From contig JAJRPK010000022.1 in NCBI GenBank assembly GCA_024280785.1, forward strand, positions 1 to 7,159: 7,159 bases of DNA, read 5' to 3'. Position 1 is the first letter of the stretch. Each line of letters opens with the position of its first letter. The DNA comes from Gammaproteobacteria bacterium (GTDB taxonomy: Bacteria > Pseudomonadota > Gammaproteobacteria > Pseudomonadales > UBA7434). This document shows, piece by piece, positions 1 to 5,846 of this stretch. The notes beneath the pieces were generated by a model that saw nothing but the letters and a program-made list of their open reading frames with translations, ran no database searches and had not been told where the DNA came from. The position numbers and the translations under genes were made by a program.

Positions 1-1320
1 CATCGAAATATTATTTTTGCCAACGCCACAGTGCCTCCTGTTCCTTTGAGTTCTAAAGACCAAACCCAGCCGGAAAAACTTTGGCACTGGTTAAAGCAAC
101 GCTGTATTGAATCGGGAACAGCTTGCGATGTTCTATCGATTCCGCACAACAGTAACTGGAGCAGCGGCCGTATGTTTCATCCGTACTCTTTTACCGATCT
201 GCCGTTAGACGAACAAAAATCGTTGTCGGCGCTACGTCTTGAGTTAGAACCACTAGTCGAAATTTTACAGGTCAAAGGTGACTCGGAATGTCGAAACGGT
301 CTTGGCGGTGTAGTCGGTGCTTATGATGAACTGTGTGATTTCGAAAAACTGCGAGCACCTAGTGAAGTCACGGAAGACTGCGGCGATGAGTTAGGTCAGG
401 GTGGAATGTCGCTCGCGGGCTGTATTTCTAGAAATAACTACGTTCGAACAGTGCTCACCCAAGGATTAAAGGAGGAAGCCTTGTTAGGCGTTAACCCCTT
501 TGAGTTTGGTTTGATCGCAGCTACTGATAATCATACCGGGGCGTCTGGCGCGGTGGGTGAAAGTATTTTTCGTGGTTCAACAGGAATGGACAGAGAGACA
601 AAGCGGCGCTTAGGTGCTCCAAGAATTATTCCGGGCGTGGCTAAGGGCGATACTACCCGTTATAACCCTGGCGGCCTAGCGGGAATTTGGGCGCAAGAGA
701 ATACGCGTGAATCGTTGTTCGCCGCCATGCAGCGAAAAGAAACCTTCGGCACCAGCGGCCCGAGAATTCTACCGCGATTTTTTGCCGGTTGGGATTTCGA
801 TGAGACGATGTGTCAGTCAAAATCTATGATTGAAAACGCCTATTCTAACGGAGTTTCTATGGGTGGGGTCATGCTGGGCGACAAAAAAAGTGCTTCACCA
901 GCCTTTTTGGTTAGCGCGTTAAAAGACAGTGTGGCAGGAGCCTCTAATTTACAAAAGATACAAATTATCAAAGGTTGGGTCGATAGTAACGGTCAGTTAA
1001 ATCAACAGGTGATTGATGTTGCAGGTGATAGTGTGGCGAGTACAGAACTGAATACCGATAGCTGTGATCCTTTGCCAACCGGTTATAACAATCTATGTAC
1101 GGTATGGCGCGATAAGAATTTTGATCCGGATGTGGCCGCTGTTTATTATGCCAGGATTGTCGAAAATCCTAGCTGTCGCTGGAGCACTTACGACTGCAAT
1201 TCTTTTCCTACAAATGAGCGTCCCCAGACGTGCGACAACCCTGATATGCCAAAAACAATTCAGGAGCGGGCGTGGACATCGCCGATTTGGTATAAACCTG
1301 CATTGGTGGCTGATGGCTGA
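1..1320 (+). CDS. DUF3604 domain protein, C-terminal part (5' end outside window)
   Basis: The reading frame is open from base 1 (HRNIIFANAT...) and ends at TGA 1318-1320. A GTG at 31 could be mistaken for a start, but the codons before it already read like the family, so the gene is 5'-truncated by the window edge. About 440 residues are visible, where full-length DUF3604 proteins are usually well over 600. Family signatures from memory are IPHNSN (His at 145-147), ATDNHTG (His at 532-534), the segment VYYARIVENPSCRWSTYD, and the ending ERAWTSPIWY. The IPHN and TDNH histidines resemble metal ligands of PHP-type hydrolases, to which DUF3604 is thought to be related, so a metal-dependent hydrolase is plausible but no substrate is known. 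The part from base 31 on has twelve cysteines, which suggests disulfides and export, but the N-terminus that would carry a signal peptide is not visible. The family call is firm; the function is not. Confidence 0.9.
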   Translation, partial: HRNIIFANATVPPVPLSSKDQTQPEKLWHWLKQRCIESGTACDVLSIPHNSNWSSGRMFHPYSFTDLPLDEQKSLSALRLELEPLVEILQVKGDSECRNGLGGVVGAYDELCDFEKLRAPSEVTEDCGDELGQGGMSLAGCISRNNYVRTVLTQGLKEEALLGVNPFEFGLIAATDNHTGASGAVGESIFRGSTGMDRETKRRLGAPRIIPGVAKGDTTRYNPGGLAGIWAQENTRESLFAAMQRKETFGTSGPRILPRFFAGWDFDETMCQSKSMIENAYSNGVSMGGVMLGDKKSASPAFLVSALKDSVAGASNLQKIQIIKGWVDSNGQLNQQVIDVAGDSVASTELNTDSCDPLPTGYNNLCTVWRDKNFDPDVAAVYYARIVENPSCRWSTYDCNSFPTNERPQTCDNPDMPKTIQERAWTSPIWYKPALVADG

Positions 1321-1451
1321 TAGAGAGGGTAAAAATTTTGAGTGCCGAAATACAGTATATTGAAATATCTATCGAGGCTTATCAAAAGATCCATTTTATG
1401 GGATTGACGGCGACGATTCGGCGGCAAAATGATAAACATTGTAGGTAAATA

Positions 1452-1661
1452 ATGACAGCGAGAGACAATAACGGCAACGAGCTCAATAATGGCGATACGG
1501 TTCAGGTCATTAAGGATCTTAAGGTAAAAGGCACATCAAGCACTTTAAAACGTGGTACCTCTTATAAAAATATTCGCTTAACGGACAATGATGCGGAAGT
1601 CGAGTGTCGGCAAGGAAAGTCTACCATTGTGTTGAAGACTTGTTTTTTAAAGAAAGTGTAG
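1452..1661 (+). CDS. Small PhnA-domain protein (YjdM/PhnA C-terminal domain only)
   Basis: This is a 69-residue protein beginning MTARDNNGNELNNGDTV. It matches the C-terminal PhnA domain: the D-x-NGNEL-x-x-GD opening, then VIKDLKVKG, then a K-RGT segment followed by K-NIRL, and a closing LKTCFLKKV. Full-length YjdM/PhnA proteins are about 110 residues and start with a four-cysteine zinc ribbon. No zinc ribbon is present here or in the bases upstream, so this is the stand-alone C-terminal form. The ATG is supported by an AGG at 1443-1445, six bases upstream. The gene lies 131 bases after the DUF3604 stop on the same strand and converges with the peptidase gene. The name 'alkylphosphonate utilization' is historical, and nothing nearby (no C-P lyase or phosphonatase) supports a phosphonate role. 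The biochemical role is unknown. Confidence 0.88.
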   Translation: MTARDNNGNELNNGDTVQVIKDLKVKGTSSTLKRGTSYKNIRLTDNDAEVECRQGKSTIVLKTCFLKKV

Positions 1662-1676
1662 TGGCGCTTAGTGGTA

Positions 1677-1702
1677 TCGATTATACATCCGCGTTTAATC
1701 GA
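1677..1702. repeat. Inverted repeat between convergent genes, weak terminator candidate
   Basis: TCGATTA (1677-1683) and TAATCGA (1696-1702) are perfect complements around a 12-base loop, in the 33-base gap between the PhnA-domain gene and the peptidase gene. The right arm runs into the peptidase stop codon. The placement would suit a shared bidirectional terminator, but the stem is AT-rich, only seven pairs long and has no clear T-run, so it may be chance. Confidence 0.25.
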
Positions 1703-2915
1703 GTACTGATGAATCGGCTATCACCTGATTTACAAAAAGATTGGGGACGTCTAGCATCCCGGCAATATTTTCTAGCACAGCTAATTCTTTTTCACCGACA
1801 TGGTTGTCGGCTTTGGCCATGGTTGATAGATCGCGAACTAACTGCATTCGTTTTGGCAAGCTATTGCTTTGTAAAACTTGTTCGCAACGCGAAGGTAATT
1901 TTGCTGCCAATTTTTCGAGATTAAAATCGTCACTGTATTCGGATTCGCCAAAGAGTTTTTCAAAGGCAGAGATTTCATAGTCTGATATATGTCCATTAGC
2001 ATTGGCAATAAGCAAACTACCTGCAAACAAGCAGTGGCGCATGGCTTTGGCTGAATCGGTTTTAGCTTCTAAGTAGCTAGGTTCCATTAACGCCATGAGT
2101 CCTTCTATGCCCAATTCCAGTTCCGCTTTTTTAGTTCCGCCAGTCATGGCTAATTCTGATTGATGGAAAAGCTGCAGGGCTTTTACTCGCAGTGGGCTAA
2201 ACGGGTGTGTCATAAACCAATCTTTTTCGAAACTACTGTTAGCTAAAGCGTCATCTTCTACTTTCATCGCCTCGACTTGTTTTAAAAAAGCATCCAGGTT
2301 GAATTTAACAATGCTGCTGGTAATGCCCGAGGCTAACTTAAATAGTGCTTTGGCGACGGAATTAAAATCGTTACAGCAATAGGCACCGGCTCGATCGGCA
2401 GAAATTTCTGCATAGCGCGACCAGCTGGTTAATTGTAACGCGAGCGCAGGTCCCGCTTGAGTTTTACCTTTAAGCACATAGCCGACGGGGATATCGTGGT
2501 GCTGAAAAATAAAATGTCCTAGCTCATGGCCCACTACAAATTTTAGTTCGGCAAAGTCAAAGGCATCGAGCAAACTTGACGAGAACATGATAAACAGACG
2601 GCCCTCTTCGGGTTTAACACAGGCGGCATTAAAGTTGGGGCTATTGTAAGCGTATAATTCGAGCGGTATATCTACATCGAGTTTTTCTACGCACTCACTG
2701 GTTATCTTGCTTAGCTCCGGTGCCATTTTTTGGCTGATGCGAATAGACGTAGAGAGTAACTGGCGGCGTGTTCCCTGTGGCCCTTGCTGTTCATGTTTAG
2801 CAATCTGTTTACAGAGCTGGTCAATAATAGGATCTTGGAGTAGTCGTTTAAATATCTCTTTATCCTGAGTTGACCGTAGTGCATTTTGGGGGTTGGAAGG
2901 GTTTATTACGCTCAT
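1695..2915 (-). CDS. M48-type zinc metallopeptidase with C-terminal TerB-like domain
   Basis: This is a 406-residue protein. The zinc motif HELGH is at residues 130-134 within FVVGHELGHFIFQHH. The third ligand is probably Glu170 in YAEISADRAG, which matches the M48 E-x-x-x-D pattern. The segment THPFSPLRVKAL (236-247) is the conserved His-Pro element seen after the catalytic core in M48 proteins. Residues about 290-400 are helical and contain two acidic repeats (ANANGHISDYEISAFEKLFG and MAKADNHVGEKELAVLENI) that resemble TerB or DjlA-N domains, which are built from such Asp/Glu-rich helix pairs. There is no signal peptide or membrane segment, unlike HtpX or BepA/LoiP, so it is probably cytoplasmic. 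The ATG at 2915 has only a weak GGAC ribosome site ten bases upstream. It stands alone, converging on the PhnA-domain gene, with 231 bases between it and the hydrolase gene. The peptidase core is secure; the TerB assignment rests on pattern recognition, and substrates are unknown. Confidence 0.88.
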   Translation of the reverse strand: MSVINPSNPQNALRSTQDKEIFKRLLQDPIIDQLCKQIAKHEQQGPQGTRRQLLSTSIRISQKMAPELSKITSECVEKLDVDIPLELYAYNSPNFNAACVKPEEGRLFIMFSSSLLDAFDFAELKFVVGHELGHFIFQHHDIPVGYVLKGKTQAGPALALQLTSWSRYAEISADRAGAYCCNDFNSVAKALFKLASGITSSIVKFNLDAFLKQVEAMKVEDDALANSSFEKDWFMTHPFSPLRVKALQLFHQSELAMTGGTKKAELELGIEGLMALMEPSYLEAKTDSAKAMRHCLFAGSLLIANANGHISDYEISAFEKLFGESEYSDDFNLEKLAAKLPSRCEQVLQSNSLPKRMQLVRDLSTMAKADNHVGEKELAVLENIAGMLDVPNLFVNQVIADSSVLD

Positions 2916-3146
2916 AAAAGTCGTTGTCCATTGTTGCTTGGCTTATTACTGGTTGGTTCATTCATGCTAATCGAAAAACAAAGACAATGACATGGAGAAA
3001 ATTGGAAAAGAGTTGCGGTGAATACTATGTTCAGCGTACTTTACTCCAATCGAAGAATATCACGTCAGTTTTTAAACCAAATCCCGCTTTTAAACACCGA
3101 TGATTGAGCTCCACCAATATCCATAGTTACAGCTAGCGCCAAATTT

Positions 3147-4898
3147 TCATCGGACAAGAACTTCATTAAGTACTGTTAGCAACGCACTATCAGTAGTCCC
3201 GGCTACAACAAAATCGGCCCAATTATCACGGCTAAGTTTAACTGTTTTTGAACTCGACTTGATTGCGGTAATGGCGATAACTCCGTGCCTAACTTCAATA
3301 TTGGTTTTGTATGGAGTGTCGGTAAAATCAAGGTTAAAGTCAAAACGCCTCCCTTCAGCCACCTTGGGATCGATTAGGTAGCGAATGTAATTTACGGCGT
3401 CTTCGATAGGGGATGCCAATACTTTCTCTATAGTGGCTTTGCCGAAGTTCACTCGCAGTGCTTCGCGAGTAACGGCTTGTGGGCCAATAAATAGATTCCC
3501 TTCCATTGCTAATGCTTCCGTTATATACCAGCCTCTGGCGTTAGCAGAGGTGGTGTGCTGGCCAAGTTTTCTAGCAGCAATCGCACGAACATGTTTTATT
3601 TCCCGGTTGCTGGAGTCTAGCTCGAGTAACTGGCTGCTAAGGAGAATCGCCCATTTCCAATCGTCAATATCACTGCTTTTACTGGCTGTTATCGCTGCAC
3701 TTAGCACTTTTGATTGGCCGCCCATCAATTGAATAGTTCGTTGCACTTCGTTATTAACTCGCAAAGGGTTGATGTCATATATGTCGTTGCCCATCCAACC
3801 TATTTTGGCGTTGTAGACTTGTTTAACATGGCTTTCTATTTGGCCGAAAGTTTCCCGGTCTTTTAGTAAAACTGCGGGGATATAAATATTCTCGGCGACG
3901 CGGCGAGCATCGAATCCTTTGGCGATCAATCGTAAGGTTTGGTCGTGTAGAATTTGCATTTGGTCTCTGGATTCTTCTAGTGCTTGCTGTGTAGATTTCC
4001 TCTCGCGCTTTCCGGCATTGTGAATGTCGAGAACATAGCGTGCGTTTTTTGACAAAGCCCAATCGGATGCGGCTACGTAGGCCATCGGGTATCGGTAAAT
4101 ATCGCCTCGTAGGCTATACAAATTAAAGAACGAGGGCGAAGCCATAAAGTTAGTGACTAAGGTCGAACGATCGGGGAAGTAGAAGCAGATGCTATTTTGA
4201 ACATCGATTTTGCATTCGGCGATTTCAACCCGTTCACCGGCTACGTTTAATTCTTGCAGGGTACCGTCGGCAACGGTTTCTGTTGCTTTTAGGTAGCCAC
4301 TTTTGTGGGTAAGCTTTTCAATGGTTGAGCCAAGCAGGTTTGGAAAGGCATCGGCGCCTTGTAAGGGGTTTAAAAAACCAAACTGAGTGAGCCCTCTTAC
4401 CGCAACGTTGCCAGAATATATACTCAGTCCTTGATCAGCTTTTTTATCGCGGTCGAGGTATTCGTGAGCGATAATTCTAACGCCTTTGTCTGCCCATACG
4501 CTGGTTCCCGAAACATAATGGTGATGGGTATACAGAATCGCGGCCACTTTTATTTTGTGGCCGACTAGTTTTTCTAGCTTGGCACGCATTTGTGTAGCAG
4601 CTTGAATTGAATCGCCGGTATCGACAATAATAAATCCGTCTTTTGCATCTATGGCTATCGTATTGGCAATGCCCCAGCCACGCAATTGGAATACCCCATC
4701 GGCGTACTCCTCAACAACTTTTTTATCGGCTTTGACTAGTTCATCGTAGTGGGCGGCAATCGATGTGGTGATGGCGCCATTTTTTGCTTCAACCGTTGTT
4801 GGTCTGAGAGAACTCTGTGCATAAGCAGAGCTTGTGATAAGAACAGTTAATGCAGCCACCAACAGAGTGAAGCAAGATTGACGCGGTGTAGAGTTCAT
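3147..4898 (-). CDS. Exported MBL-fold protein of the alkylsulfatase (SdsA1/YjcS-like) family, atypical metal site
   Basis: This 583-residue protein has a Sec signal peptide (about residues 1-27: polar start, hydrophobic LLVAALTVLITSS, then AYA before Gln28), so it should be periplasmic. The three-part alkylsulfatase layout is visible. The metallo-beta-lactamase domain spans about 60-300 (IIVDTGDS 90-97, ILYTHHH 121-127, NLYSLRG 259-265). The dimerization domain spans about 300-445 (HDQTLRL 318-324, GWMGNDIYDINPL 367-379). An SCP2-like C-terminal domain spans about 450-583. Working alkylsulfatases split sulfate esters using a two-zinc site with HxHxDH. Here that segment reads HHHYVS, so the Asp-His pair is missing, and no acidic residue lies between Asp243 and Asp266, where a Glu ligand is expected. 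His125, His127 and His293 remain. The ribosome site CAGGT lies eight bases before the ATG. The gene follows the TetR gene by 72 bases on the same strand, probably as one operon. The family is clear, but a true sulfatase activity is doubtful. Confidence 0.87.
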   Translation of the reverse strand: MNSTPRQSCFTLLVAALTVLITSSAYAQSSLRPTTVEAKNGAITTSIAAHYDELVKADKKVVEEYADGVFQLRGWGIANTIAIDAKDGFIIVDTGDSIQAATQMRAKLEKLVGHKIKVAAILYTHHHYVSGTSVWADKGVRIIAHEYLDRDKKADQGLSIYSGNVAVRGLTQFGFLNPLQGADAFPNLLGSTIEKLTHKSGYLKATETVADGTLQELNVAGERVEIAECKIDVQNSICFYFPDRSTLVTNFMASPSFFNLYSLRGDIYRYPMAYVAASDWALSKNARYVLDIHNAGKRERKSTQQALEESRDQMQILHDQTLRLIAKGFDARRVAENIYIPAVLLKDRETFGQIESHVKQVYNAKIGWMGNDIYDINPLRVNNEVQRTIQLMGGQSKVLSAAITASKSSDIDDWKWAILLSSQLLELDSSNREIKHVRAIAARKLGQHTTSANARGWYITEALAMEGNLFIGPQAVTREALRVNFGKATIEKVLASPIEDAVNYIRYLIDPKVAEGRRFDFNLDFTDTPYKTNIEVRHGVIAITAIKSSSKTVKLSRDNWADFVVAGTTDSALLTVLNEVLVR

Positions 4899-4970
4899 AA
4901 ATATTTACCTGTCATTGATTGATAGCTGCCTGCTCAGTACTTGAGAGCTTGTGATGAGGAGAGTAACAGG

Positions 4971-5594
4971 CTAAAGATCCTGCTCAAGTGTGTCCAGATA
5001 GGCCACCAATGCGTTAGTTGCTTGCTCGGCATAAATTGTTCTTTGTTTTCTCGGCTGGCTTGCCACTAGCAGGGCGAAAGACTCTGATGAGTGATGCCAT
5101 ACGGCGGCGGCGATGGTGAGTTTTTCGGCATCGAGCCGAGGAAACTTGATATTTAAATACTCGGCCGAACTTTGCAAAAATTGTGGATTAAAATGTGCTC
5201 TATAGGCCTGGATTTCGGGCGAAGAGTGGGCCATCGAGAGCAGGCTTTTAACACCGGGGCGAGTTTTCAACAAGCCCATTAGCAGGTCAAACATACGGGT
5301 GACCGCATCCTGAACAGATAGTGCTAATGCGGCGGGGCTAACGCTAAACATTCTTAGCATTTCTTCTGATCGCTCGCTAACCAGCGCTGCTATAAGCGCT
5401 TCTCTATCGGGGAAAAAATGATAGACCGAGCCGATCGAAGTTTCTGCACCTTGGGCGACCTTCTCCATGGTTAAGTTATTCATGCCGCCATCGTCCAAGA
5501 GCTGGCCGGATACATTTAATATACGGTCGAAGCGATCGCGGCTGCGTTGCTGGATAGGTGTTTTCCACCTGATAGGTGATATTGGCTTAACCAT
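4971..5594 (-). CDS. TetR/AcrR family transcriptional regulator
   Basis: This is a 207-residue protein of typical TetR length. The N-terminal DNA-binding domain covers about residues 17-72: helix 1 at RDRFDRILNVSGQLLDDGG, then the helix-turn-helix LTMEKVAQGAETSIGSVYHFF, followed by the usual PDREALIAALV. The C-terminal part is all-helical and variable, as expected for a ligand-sensing and dimerization domain; no ligand can be read from it. The ATG at 5594 has a weak AAGAG ribosome site six bases upstream, and an upstream ATG is out of frame. It is first in a likely two-gene operon with the exported hydrolase and divergent from the acyl-CoA ligase, so it probably represses both directions from the shared spacer. 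A repressor responding to a fatty or other organic acid, or its CoA ester, would fit the neighbours but is inference. Confidence 0.93.
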   Translation of the reverse strand: MVKPISPIRWKTPIQQRSRDRFDRILNVSGQLLDDGGMNNLTMEKVAQGAETSIGSVYHFFPDREALIAALVSERSEEMLRMFSVSPAALALSVQDAVTRMFDLLMGLLKTRPGVKSLLSMAHSSPEIQAYRAHFNPQFLQSSAEYLNIKFPRLDAEKLTIAAAVWHHSSESFALLVASQPRKQRTIYAEQATNALVAYLDTLEQDL

Positions 5595-5721
5595 GTAAAA
5601 CTCTTAAATTCATAGCGTTTACTCAACCAGAGAGCTTATGTGTCCGTATTTATCGGCAAGAACGCGATCAGGTGATGCTAGTCAAAAGCTTCGTCAGTCA
5701 ATAAATCAAACGAAAGCGTAA

Positions 5722-5750
5722 TTGACAATAACCGAATATACCCTCAGTAT
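5722..5750 (+). promoter_or_regulatory. Candidate promoter for the acyl-CoA ligase gene
   Basis: A perfect -35 box TTGACA lies at 5722-5727. At 17 bases spacing the -10 position holds CAGTAT (5745-5750), which matches TATAAT at only three of six places. Transcription would start near 5757, giving a leader of about 90 bases. The strong -35 with a poor -10 would fit a regulated promoter, but the call rests on one good hexamer. Confidence 0.35.
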
Positions 5751-5763
5751 TTCGCCAGTGCAA
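5735..5763 (-). promoter_or_regulatory. Candidate promoter for the TetR-hydrolase operon
   Basis: Read on the minus strand, TTGCAC (5763-5758) and TATATT (5740-5735) are separated by exactly 17 bases. The -10 matches consensus at five of six positions and the -35 at three. Transcription would start near 5728, about 133 bases before the regulator's ATG, a longish leader in which I see no other gene. It overlaps the opposing plus-strand promoter candidate, so both would compete for the same DNA. Confidence 0.4.
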
Positions 5764-5767
5764 TACT
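5746..5767. promoter_or_regulatory. Inverted repeat, candidate TetR operator
   Basis: AGTATT (5746-5751) and AATACT (5762-5767) are perfect complements separated by ten bases, 22 bases overall, a suitable size for a TetR dimer site. The repeat covers the spacer and -35 of the minus-strand promoter candidate and the -10 of the plus-strand one, so a bound protein could block both. The arms are short and AT-rich, so chance is possible. A second repeat at 5786-5813 competes for the role. Confidence 0.35.
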
Positions 5768-5785
5768 AACCGCAATTTTCTAAGT

Positions 5786-5813
5786 AATGACGAATTTTAT
5801 TGCCGACGTCATT
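5786..5813. repeat. Second inverted repeat in the divergent spacer
   Basis: AATGACG (5786-5792) and CGTCATT (5807-5813) form seven perfect pairs around 14 bases, 28 bases in all. It lies downstream of the plus-strand promoter candidate and 33 bases before the ligase ATG. It could be an alternative or second operator acting as a roadblock, or a leader hairpin in the ligase mRNA. The sequence alone does not decide. Confidence 0.3.
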
Positions 5814-5846
5814 GTTAAACTTCAATTGATAATACAGGATATTCCG

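Noticed and set aside
31..33. GTG as the true start of the DUF3604 gene
   Set aside because: The frame is open from base 1 and the residues before it (HRNIIFANAT) fit the family, so the gene continues from outside the window.
1404..1433. TTGACG (1404-1409) with AATGAT (1428-1433) as a promoter for the PhnA-domain gene
   Set aside because: The spacing is 18 and the match moderate, but transcription would start only about a dozen bases before the ATG and right at the ribosome site, so it is not convincing.
2987..3103. A 38-codon plus-strand ORF in the 231-base gap between the hydrolase and peptidase genes
   Set aside because: It has no ribosome site, no recognisable family and a composition typical of chance. 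I see no other gene and no clear terminator in that gap.
4933..4947. Palindrome-like CTCA-GTACT-TGAG between the TetR gene and the hydrolase gene
   Set aside because: The arms are only four bases with an odd loop, and there is no T-run or promoter around it, so neither an operator nor a terminator is supported.
5828..5833. GATAAT as the -10 box for the ligase gene
   Set aside because: It is close to consensus but only 13 bases before the ATG and overlaps the ribosome-site region, with no suitably spaced -35.
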